From positions 229,889 to 254,178 of the forward strand of contig BFEA01000275.1 in assembly GCA_003427395.1 (NCBI GenBank): a DNA stretch of 24,290 bases, given 5' to 3'. A program made the position numbers and the translations under genes. Under the pieces are notes generated by a model. That model had not been told where the DNA came from. It worked only from the letters and a program-made list of their open reading frames with translations, and made no database searches. Below, one piece after another: positions 17,226 through 24,290 of the stretch. Positions within the stretch are counted from its first letter, which is position 1. The number at the start of each line of letters is the position of its first letter. The stretch comes from Chara braunii (lineage: Eukaryota > Streptophyta > Charophyceae > Charales > Characeae).

Positions 17226-18146
17226 TCAGGGTGCGGCGCACAGACTGTCGGTGCGCCTGTCCCCGTCTTCGGTTGCTGTACTCTGAGGGAGAATGAACTC
17301 GATGTCGTAATCGTCATCCGTTATTGTGGTGCTTGGAGGCCCAGGCCTGTGGACAGACGGCGTGCCAGAGCGAAAGAGCGCTGCTGCCTTCTCAACCACG
17401 GATACGGAACGGTCCAGTTTGAAAACGGAAAAACTCTTTATCGTGTCTCGGCTACGGAGAGATGAGACGATTGCCTGCTTTATAGATATCAATTTTTCTA
17501 TCTGCTCCGCAGCTCGTGTCGTCTTCGTTGTCTGTTCTATCTCACATTGAATGACCATCTCCGCAAAAGCCAGTTGCTGCAGGGCGACGCCCAGGTTCCG
17601 GCCTTCCTTCCTCATCTGAAAAACTTTTAAGAGTGTCGTCTTGAAGGCGGGGGCGCCCCACGGATCGTCGCCGCTCCGTCTCCACGTCTTGTTCTCCTTC
17701 ATCTCGGTGCGCATCTTGTTGCGAGCGGGGAGGTGGTGGTCCGTTTGCTGCGATCCGACGAGCGGAATCCCTTTTTCAGCCCAAAACCAATGTTTCAGCT
17801 GCCATGTAATCTCTCCGCAGATCGTCGTCATCATTCTGTTGCATTCCCCTATGACAGCTCGAATCCCGCACTCTGTTATGTGAGACCGCAGCCCTTCCTC
17901 TGCTGTCTCCCCTGCCAGTTTCACCGTCGCTTGCACCGCCGCGAAAAACGCGTCCTCTGTCGGGTACAGAGTTGCGTCGTTTGCCGCAGAGAACGCAAAG
18001 GCTTTGGCGACGGAACGCAACAGCTTGCCCTTCATTTTCTTCGTGAATGCGGCGCCCTCGTCCTTCGGTCCTTGCACGGCTCCGCCGCTTGCGCGCACTT
18101 TCGTTCGTGACGTTGCGATCGGTGGGAAACAGAAGACACAACGCAC
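17226..18146 (-). CDS. 306-aa ORF of unknown function, Plavaka-region block
   Basis: This is one of the longest uninterrupted frames in the block. The body (about residues 30-250) is rich in Ala, Lys, Glu and Thr, with predicted helical character (AFTKKMKGKLLRSVAKAFAF; LQQLAFAEMVIQCEIEQ; AAEQIEKLISIKQAIVSSLR), and the C-terminus is Thr/Asp-rich (STTITDDDYDIEFILPQ). I see no enzymatic motif. The first 20-25 codons overlap a pyrimidine-rich tract, so the true exon probably starts inside the frame. It may be the downstream exon of the basic/acidic gene beginning at 19081, because both lie on the same strand with a possible donor (GCCGGTAAAGGT, about 18330) between them. It could serve as a structural or DNA-binding partner of the transposon. 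Confidence 0.5.
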   Translation of the reverse strand: MRCVFCFPPIATSRTKVRASGGAVQGPKDEGAAFTKKMKGKLLRSVAKAFAFSAANDATLYPTEDAFFAAVQATVKLAGETAEEGLRSHITECGIRAVIGECNRMMTTICGEITWQLKHWFWAEKGIPLVGSQQTDHHLPARNKMRTEMKENKTWRRSGDDPWGAPAFKTTLLKVFQMRKEGRNLGVALQQLAFAEMVIQCEIEQTTKTTRAAEQIEKLISIKQAIVSSLRSRDTIKSFSVFKLDRSVSVVEKAAALFRSGTPSVHRPGPPSTTITDDDYDIEFILPQSTATEDGDRRTDSLCAAP

Positions 18147-18360
18147 AGGAGAGTGTTAACAACTCAGCGCCTTGTTTTGAATACAACACTCGCAAAATTG
18201 AAGATTCGGCTATCAGTTGTGAGTTTACAAAGACACTTCTCCGTGCGTAAAAGTGTGCACCGCGTGGGGGCACGGGATTATGTGATAGGAGTGGGAGGGG
18301 AGTCAGTGCGACGCGGGGTTTTTTACCTTTACCGGCGGCGCTGACGTGCTGTACGATTTG

Positions 18361-19081
18361 TCAGTCACCGACACGCTCCTCGGTGTCGCTGCCATTGCGT
18401 GCCTGCCGTTCTCCTTCTCTGCGCAGCGTCCTCGAAGGAAATGGTGAACCACCTCTTTCCGAAGCGGCGCTCTGGTCTTCGCCGGTTCTCTCGCTGGCCG
18501 ACTTGTCGTCGCTGTCGTCGTCCTCATCGGTGTCTTGCGATTGTCTGCGGGAAGAATCGCTGTTGTCTCCCTCGTTTCCTGGCTCCTCGTCCTCCGCACC
18601 ATCTGACTTCTCTGGCGCGGAACGATCGTGTTCCTCCTCTTCTTCCACTTGGGGTCCGCTGTGCCTGTTGTCAGACCCTCTAATATCGATTGTCTCCACT
18701 GTTTTGTCGTCTTTGTAGGATATTCTCTTCTTTGTTCTGCGATGCGTAGTCGCGCTTCTATCATCCCGCGATCTTTTTTTCCGGGGCCCTTGGCGGACGG
18801 TTCTCGGCGCCGCTTCCGCGCTTTCCCCGGACGGGGGTCGAGGGGGGCGACTCGTTACGTTCTTTCAGCGTTGAAATCTTCCGTGCACTCGAAGGGACTG
18901 TAACTTTCGATTCGGATTTGCGGCTGCGCTTGTGCTCCGTTTTCGCAGAGGGGCCAGCACCGCTTCTGCGATGCTATTTCGACTGCTTCTTTTCGGCCTT
19001 CGATTTCTTCCGGCACTTGTCCTTCTTTCCCGCGGCTTTCAAAGACCTGCACAGATCCTCGTATATTGGCCTTGGAGCCAT
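18361..19081 (-). pseudogene. Basic then acidic disordered nuclear-type protein, broken
   Basis: The ATG at 19081 opens MAPRPIYEDLCRSLKAAGKK and a Lys-rich run (KKSKAEKKQSK) that ends at TAG at 18974. The same frame then continues Lys/Arg/Ser-rich (KTEHKRSRKSESKV; RNESPPSTPVRGKRGS) to the A7 run near 18774-18780. There a one-base shift leads into the frame ending at 18361 (KRISYKDDKTVETIDIRG, then a long Glu/Asp/Ser stretch such as QSQDTDEDDDSDDKSASE). Basic tracts resembling nuclear localisation signals followed by acidic disorder suggest a nuclear protein. The family is not recognised. Competing frames here (for example 18764-18303) are Arg/Thr-rich shadows. Confidence 0.5.
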
Positions 19082-19148
19082 CACCCCTTTTTTCCCACAT
19101 GCATCAAAGTGGAATAAGAACCACAAGTGCGTCAGTGATGTTGTTTGT

Positions 19149-19151
<3 letters not shown>

Positions 19152-19204
<53 letters not shown>
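19152..19204 (+). repeat. (GA)n microsatellite
   Basis: About 26 uninterrupted GA units, located between palindrome B and the start of the basic/acidic gene. Confidence 0.95.
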
Positions 19205-19208
<4 letters not shown>

Positions 19209-19359
19209 AAATTGTGAAGTCATGCAAGTGAGCAACCTCTTTGTGCGTCAGAGTGACTGCATTTGTATTGTCAGGTGGCAGGAGATCGCATAATCTGGGA
19301 ACAAAAAAAAATTCTAGAAAAAAAACCATCGGAATAGTTGCCTCGTCCATCATTGCGAT

Positions 19360-19435
19360 AAGGTTGGCTACTGCGGGCCAATCATGTCTGCACATCCCAC
19401 ATTTCATGTCATTTTGGCCCGCAGTAGTCAACTTT
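19360..19435 (+). repeat. 76-bp palindrome, copy B
   Basis: The arms are AAGGTTGGCTACTGCGGGCCA and TGGCCCGCAGTAGTCAACTTT, about 20 bp, complementary except for the same G/T pair found in all copies and the outermost bases. It starts 34 bp downstream of the Ulp1-like stop codon (19469, minus strand). Confidence 0.9.
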
Positions 19436-19468
19436 CCTCGCATCGCGTTCGGTGACCTGGACAACATC

Positions 19469-20671
19469 TCATTCCATGGAACTGTTGCTCTCTCTTCTGT
19501 TTATTATGCTTTGCAACGCTGTGGCTACTTGTGAAGCCGCTAAAGTGTCGTTGCCTTTTGTGACTGCAGCACAGGCAGCAAGCCGGTCCACCATCGACTC
19601 GCGAAATTGTCGAACAGTTCTTTCGTTCACCGTTGTAGTTTTGATAACTTTCAGTACGTCCTTGGCCGTCAGATCCTTTGTCGCGGTTCTTCCAAGAAAT
19701 TGTATTACGGTGGTAGCAATACAACACACATAAACACCACAGTCTGTGTGATTGTTTTGTTGCGGGCATTCCGCATGCACAAGTTTACTTCCTGCCAGAT
19801 CCCTGCATGTCACCCACGAAAAATGAACCTTTTTCGGTGTCAAAGCCTGCAAATTCGATGCCTCGTGAAGGTACTCGTGCCACAAAAGTGTTCGCAACGC
19901 CGTCCATTCGTCTCGGTTTTTTTCTCTCATTGAGTCAACGACGATAGCAATGGGAGGCTCGGATATGCGGCTGTCCGCAGTGACCTCCAAGAAGAACCTC
20001 GCATTCAGCAACAGAAGAAGAATCCAGTGTTTGTTACGGTTCACTGGTATCACAGTGAACGGCGCGCGTCACAGTTCGTTGCACAGTCGATGCAATTTCT
20101 GTGGTCTCTTCTTAATTGCGTCCTCCCATTTTTTTTTCGTCTATTTCTCAAAGTTTTGATTGGCGACGACCTCGGGGTGCCAGAAAGTTGTGCAGACGTG
20201 AACATAAGACCTGTCCTGGCCCCGCCCAACCTCTTCATATACAGACTGCAAATAAATGTCAATAATATTGTCGTTCAGCGATCCGTCGTCCGACAACCGT
20301 TCAATGTCGGATTTTAATACGGGTATGGCGTGTTGCGGAGATTTTCATGTAAAAGGGAACAATTCGACCACGTCAGTGATGTCGGTCTGCTCATCTCTCG
20401 CTCTTGTCTTGTCCCCTGCTTTCCGTTTTCCCATACAATAGGAAGACTGTTCCCCGCAGGACTGGGGCCACTCTGCTGCACCCTCAGTCAGTAAATCGTA
20501 CGTTTTCGCGCACCATGGGTCTGATAACATGTCCTGCCAACTCTGTGCTGACCTCTGGCTGCTCGATGGCAACAATGGTTTTTCCTCCCTGGCACCATTA
20601 CCTGTTTCGGTGCGCTGGTATGACCCCTTCGCAGCGGCCGACCAATTACTACTGTTGTGCGACTCTGCCAT
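19469..20671 (-). pseudogene. Ulp1/SENP-type (C48) cysteine protease, three in-frame stops
   Basis: Family members cleave SUMO or related modifiers, and Ulp1-like domains are repeatedly found in CACTA- and Mutator-type DNA transposons. One continuous minus-strand frame shows the family landmarks in order: LSDDGSLNDNIIDIYLQSVY (substrate-side entry motif), FWHPEV, then IPVNRNKHWILLLL with the catalytic His, AIVVDSM with the catalytic Asp, and ECPQQNNHTDCGVYVC with the oxyanion Gln and catalytic Cys. TGA at 20345, TAG at 20141 and TGA at 20069 interrupt it. The last 194 codons (20053-19469) are open and contain all catalytic residues. An ATG at 20671 is possible, but CAGGTAAGAG at about 20690 looks like a splice donor of an earlier exon. 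Confidence 0.85.
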
Positions 20672-20922
20672 CGTTGATCCCCTTCTCTTACCTGCACCCT
20701 GTTACTCTGTGTTCCGTGTCGCTTCTCCCCCTTCGCCCCCTCCCCGCTTTGCGGCGTCGCAACTTTGTGTTCATAATCACACAAGTAGGGAGAGGCAGAA
20801 GACACAGAGGATTAGTTATGTTTTTTAGCAACGGCGAATGGTTTTTGTCGAGATGCTATAATTTGTTTTTTTTTATTTGTTTATTTTCCCTTTGCAAATA
20901 GGTGGGGACGAGAGAGTTCGTG

Positions 20923-20924
<2 letters not shown>

Positions 20925-20968
<44 letters not shown>
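20925..20968 (+). repeat. (GA)n microsatellite abutting palindrome A
   Basis: About 21 GA units whose last bases are also the first bases of palindrome A (GAGAGGTTGGCTAC). It precedes the Ulp1-like gene on the minus strand. Confidence 0.95.
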
Positions 20969-20970
<2 letters not shown>

Positions 20971-21041
20971 TGGCTACTGCATGCCAAAACTGAATCAAAT
21001 GTCACTGTTGACGACGTGAATGTCACGCAGTAGTCAACTTT
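20967..21041 (+). repeat. 75-bp palindrome, copy A
   Basis: The arms are AGGTTGGCTACTGC and GCAGTAGTCAACTT, complementary except for the G/T pair. The loop is unrelated in detail to the other copies apart from GCATGCCAAAA near the left arm. The total length is again about 75 bp. Confidence 0.88.
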
Positions 21042-21215
21042 TGGGGACACTTTCGTTTCGCATGAGGTTTTGGTTCTCCTTCGTAGGTATGTCAGCGTTA
21101 GACATCATAGTTGTTTACAGCTACTAGAAAGATTTACTTCGGCCGAGAACGACATTACCATCTTGTCGCGAGAAGAAATAGACAAACTTACAAATTTTCT
21201 CGTAATTGAAATGAG

Positions 21216-21252
<37 letters not shown>

Positions 21253-21267
21253 GCCTCTCTCTCTCTC
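21216..21267 (+). repeat. (CT)n microsatellite, interrupted
   Basis: CT dinucleotides with a TTT and a GC interruption, located about 20 bp beyond the transposase stop codon on the minus strand. Confidence 0.95.
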
Positions 21268-21287
21268 AAACTTCAAATTTATTCCTT

Positions 21288-24077
21288 CTACAATATGTAC
21301 TTGTTTAAAAAAAAACAGTCCTCACGGTGGCGCGCATGCATTTTCGATCCCCATTGTGGTTTACAGAAGCGCGGAACAATGTGAACGGTGTCCACGATAG
21401 TGTCGGTTGAAACGACGCTGCTGTGCTGATGTCCATTCGCCTTCTCCCATTTCAATTCCTTGCAACNTGTCACGTGTTNNNGTTCACTNTCAACCTTTGT
21501 GTACCACTGCACAAAAGCGCACTTGTGTTCCACATTACCGCCGTCTGTGGGTGCATCGACGACGAAAAACATGGCCACTGATGCGAACCACGTACATTCG
21601 TTGGCTGCTCTTATTGTGACGTCGTTGTGCACTGGTCTCCTGTGGAACCGCGGCGACGCTCGTGCAGTTTGAACAAGTGTGCCCCTGTTTGTTCCGTCCT
21701 GCATGCAAGCGATGGCGAGATGTGTTCGTGTGTGTATAGCGAGATCATCAGGAGGAGGTTGACAACCATTCTCCGCCATGTACGTCGTAATCGCTGCTCG
21801 AAAATCGATTATGAAAGGGAACTCTTCAAGTATCTTACACGCATGACTGTCAATGCCTTCCACCTCGCATATCTGGTCCTGATCGATGTCGAACCAGCGC
21901 AGTTGAAGGATTGACGTATCGCGTAGTGCCAGGGTGTTCATCCCCGTTGCCATACAGTCCGTCACAGAAGACATATTCTCGACGGCCCTCTTCCTCCTTT
22001 TCCTCACAAATCCGGTCTCCTCCTGCAACGCTAGTGACCGGCGCACGTGGTTGACCATCTGGGTTGACGCTTTCCTTTTGTTCGATGACATGTACGGTTG
22101 TTTGCAGAATCTCCTGTGGTGATGCTCCCAAACGTCTGCAGCGAATGTGTCGGCCACACCTGATCGCTCAATACTCGTTCTCATATGCATAAGATCATGC
22201 AACTTCGGGAGTTTCCAATTTGATGGTTGGTATCTTCCCAATTTCGCTTTGATGGTCGTTACGAAGTCCGTCATCAACGCGTCACATTCGTCGAGGGAAG
22301 CTCGAGTGTGTGCTGTGCGCCAAAACAACCGTACGTACATTTGCATCAGCTTAACAAAACAAGCGGTAATGCCCTTGCCTGTCGAGCGCGGGATTATATT
22401 AAAAATGAGGAACACGCACACTGTCATTACAGACCGGTTTTGCTTCGCCTCGAAGCGTCCCTCTCGAGAAAAAAAATCGCTGCCTGTGGCCATGGGCAGC
22501 ACAAGTTGGGGATATGTTTGCGTACATCTCTCACTAACGCATTGCAATCTCGCATCGAGTTCCTTCAGGATCTCTATTTGCGGTGTGTTCGGCAACTTCT
22601 CAAAGGCTGCCGCCCTGAATGCGTCGATCATGTGCAGGAATATGCCATGTTCGATCGTGTGCATACGGTCTAGTTGCAATGCGAGGTGGTAGTCTAGCTG
22701 AGGATCATCGCCACTCGGCCCCCTGTAGAACCCCCAAAGGCCATTCTGTTCAACATGCCTATGCATGTCCAACTCCGCCATTCGCCCTTCCGCCGCACGG
22801 CGCACGTCATCGTCGTCCGCCGTGAACACAGTTGCTGCGAGTTGAGTTTCCAGCGTCTGGGATCTCCTGCTGTCCGTGAAATCGGCCACGACATCGAGGT
22901 NCGTTTTCGACACNGTGCATGTAGGGCATACACCAAACTTCACATTCGCCAGCGCACATCGCTCTGGGTAGTCCTGTATATAGTTGAGGAGGAAAGGGTG
23001 GACAGNCACGTCCCCGAATCGNGTCGACGGTATCGTGATGCCGTCGTGCGATGCCTCCTTCGCAGCTTGCAAGACCGTTGAAAGGGCCTTGTGGAAGATG
23101 ACGGTCTTTCGCTTCCTGAATGCGGTGGACTGTAGACCCCATCCTTTGTCACGGGGTCGATGATGAAGCACGGGAAGATAGGCCAACAAAGTGCCTTCCG
23201 ACGCGTGGTCGGCTAGCGACATCATAAGATGGTATGCCGTCTGTTTCTGACGACCGTCTGTGTGTGTCTTGTCGGAGTACAGTGAGAGAGGGATTACATA
23301 TCGTGAATATCCATTCTCGTCGACACCTTTGTGCGCTCGAATGATTGACTGCATGTGATAACTGAGCGCCCTGCTGCGCGGACCGGATACACTGTTGTCC
23401 TCCGACAGCGGGGACACCTCGAGGGAATGAACCGTCTCGCATTTCTGCAACGCGACGTGCATTATCGATAAGAATGCAGTTCGCCAATCGCGGTGCCACA
23501 AGACGGCGTGTGCTTCTCGAGGCCAGTCGTCACTACGCAGATCCAACTCCTTCCACCCAGCGGCCTCTGCTAGACTGCCCGCCCATGCGAAGCACTCTTG
23601 ACTGTTGAGGTACGCAATGTCCATCGCGCTGAATCTCGGGTCTTTGAGAAGTGACAAGAGAGCATCAACGTCCGTATGTGACATACCGACGCCGCCCCTG
23701 GCGGAGAAAATAAGCACTGCTAGCCTGCGCGAGCTGTCAAAAGGCTCGACGGGTTGCGCTGCCGGCTCTGCGTTATCACCGGCTGCCCCATTCGCGTCGT
23801 CCTCCGCCCCCACGTCCTCGCTCTCATCACCAGCGAGATTGGCTGCGCCTATGTTGGATGGTCCCGGGTCGTGGGCAGCATCATTCTCCTGCCTTTGCGC
23901 TCCCTCATCTGCCACGGCGGGGCATGCCCTCGCACGATGCGAGTTTAAAGTCTGTAAGGACATGAAAGGTCTGCCGCAGTCGCACACCCGTGGACCGCTG
24001 TCCATTTCCTGTGCACGCAGTGCATTCCAAAGACAAACAGAGCAAAGCGGACAGTGCTTCGTTAGCATTTTAGACAT
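21288..24077 (-). CDS. Plavaka-type (CACTA-like) transposase, open 929-codon frame
   Basis: Plavaka transposases move DNA elements by cut-and-paste with an RNase H-fold nuclease. The N-terminus has the family's zinc finger (CDCGRPFMSLQTLNSHRARAC, about residues 33-53), then an acidic low-complexity linker to about residue 110. The catalytic part shows VIPLSLYSDKTHTDG (about 264-278), LLNYIQDYPERCALANVKFG and CPTC. It then has LQLDRMHTIEHGIFLHMID, and NWKLPKLHDLMHMRTSIE followed by WEHHHRRFCKQPYMSSNKRK with a QM shortly after, as in known Plavaka proteins. The C-terminal part (WFASVAMFFVV; DTVHIVPRFCKPQWG) matches the small C-terminal domain of the family. Nine unresolved bases (21467-21489, 22901-23022) do not break the frame. 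The N-terminal Met at 24077 gives a full-length protein; a further upstream exon is not excluded. Confidence 0.88.
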   Translation of the reverse strand: MSKMLTKHCPLCSVCLWNALRAQEMDSGPRVCDCGRPFMSLQTLNSHRARACPAVADEGAQRQENDAAHDPGPSNIGAANLAGDESEDVGAEDDANGAAGDNAEPAAQPVEPFDSSRRLAVLIFSARGGVGMSHTDVDALLSLLKDPRFSAMDIAYLNSQECFAWAGSLAEAAGWKELDLRSDDWPREAHAVLWHRDWRTAFLSIMHVALQKCETVHSLEVSPLSEDNSVSGPRSRALSYHMQSIIRAHKGVDENGYSRYVIPLSLYSDKTHTDGRQKQTAYHLMMSLADHASEGTLLAYLPVLHHRPRDKGWGLQSTAFRKRKTVIFHKALSTVLQAAKEASHDGITIPSXRFGDVXVHPFLLNYIQDYPERCALANVKFGVCPTCXVSKTXLDVVADFTDSRRSQTLETQLAATVFTADDDDVRRAAEGRMAELDMHRHVEQNGLWGFYRGPSGDDPQLDYHLALQLDRMHTIEHGIFLHMIDAFRAAAFEKLPNTPQIEILKELDARLQCVSERCTQTYPQLVLPMATGSDFFSREGRFEAKQNRSVMTVCVFLIFNIIPRSTGKGITACFVKLMQMYVRLFWRTAHTRASLDECDALMTDFVTTIKAKLGRYQPSNWKLPKLHDLMHMRTSIERSGVADTFAADVWEHHHRRFCKQPYMSSNKRKASTQMVNHVRRSLALQEETGFVRKRRKRAVENMSSVTDCMATGMNTLALRDTSILQLRWFDIDQDQICEVEGIDSHACKILEEFPFIIDFRAAITTYMAENGCQPPPDDLAIHTRTHLAIACMQDGTNRGTLVQTARASPRFHRRPVHNDVTIRAANECTWFASVAMFFVVDAPTDGGNVEHKCAFVQWYTKVXSEXXHVTXCKELKWEKANGHQHSSVVSTDTIVDTVHIVPRFCKPQWGSKMHARHREDCFFLNKYIL

Positions 24078-24290
24078 ATGGTCGAGGCATGTGCACTACA
24101 TAATGCTGACCATGTTTTCTTATGCAGTGTGAGTATTGCACGTTGTGGAAAATGCGTCTAAGCATGTGTTTTCCAAGTACCCGTCGTAATCAGTGAGATT
24201 GCCCATACGAGCCAAGCTCTGACTCACTTTCCCGGACGTGTACACTACCTTCAAGATAGAGACTTGAGATCGGGCGAGCAGGAAAAAAAA
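24078..24290 (-). other. Sequence upstream of the transposase; no gene seen
   Basis: This 213-bp stretch precedes the transposase ATG on the minus strand. It contains no obvious TATA box and no inverted counterpart of any sequence elsewhere in the window, so a transposon terminus cannot be placed. The window ends in a run of A residues (T on the minus strand). Confidence 0.35.

Noticed and set aside
17733-18110. Plus-strand ORFs opposite the 306-aa frame
   Set aside because: Shadows of the minus-strand ORF without motifs.
18303-18764. 153-codon Arg/Thr-rich minus-strand ORF
   Set aside because: It overlaps, in another frame, the basic/acidic protein whose composition is continuous over a longer distance; the Arg/Thr richness is the shifted reading of acidic codons.

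Overview
The window is a eukaryotic transposon graveyard. No bacterial, rRNA, tRNA or recognisable single-copy host gene was found. Its contents are two decayed Ty3/Gypsy LTR retrotransposons, a Plavaka-type (CACTA-like) DNA transposase with a Ulp1-type protease beside it, at least five tandem-repeat families, several (GA)n/(CT)n and (ATCT)n microsatellites, small fold-back elements and assembly gaps. This suggests a large, repeat-rich, probably cytosine-methylating genome. Plavaka transposases and the RT type of the first Gypsy element are families I know best from basidiomycete fungi. The satellite and microsatellite load would equally suit a big streptophyte-algal genome such as Chara. I cannot decide between these from sequence alone.

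Layout. (1) 1-3968, plus strand: protease, RT, RNase H and integrase of a Ty3/Gypsy element with many stops and at least two frameshifts, followed by a 45/90-bp tandem array (3985-4470) and non-coding sequence that should hold its 3' UTR/LTR. (2) 6028-6690, plus: a decayed acidic coding remnant that converges on a minus-strand Gly/Arg- and Pro-rich ORF (7119 to about 6700). (3) 7298-8117: two outward-facing TATA boxes with a 75-bp fold-back and three 82-bp repeats between them. (4) 8870-12060: about 3.2 kb of nearly continuous satellite DNA (49/40-bp, 41/30-bp and 44-bp families), then a 215-bp gap. (5) 12344-13473, plus: an orphan coding region with a probable intron. (6) 13514-15660, minus: a second Ty3/Gypsy element, truncated in RT, internally deleted in RNase H, with a PHD finger between RNase H and integrase. 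(7) 15775-15960: a TTCAAC-rich array. (8) 16167-24077, minus: a three-gene block (transposase, Ulp1-like protease pseudogene, basic/acidic nuclear-type protein plus a 306-aa ORF). Its genes are separated by microsatellites and by four copies of a 75-76-bp palindrome.

The most interesting points are the PHD finger inside the second Gypsy pol, the fixed-length palindrome family in the gaps of the Plavaka-region block, and the possible multi-gene Plavaka element. Stops inside the decayed reading frames are mostly TGA at positions where Arg or Trp is expected, which points to C-to-T decay, whereas the 929-codon transposase frame is still fully open.
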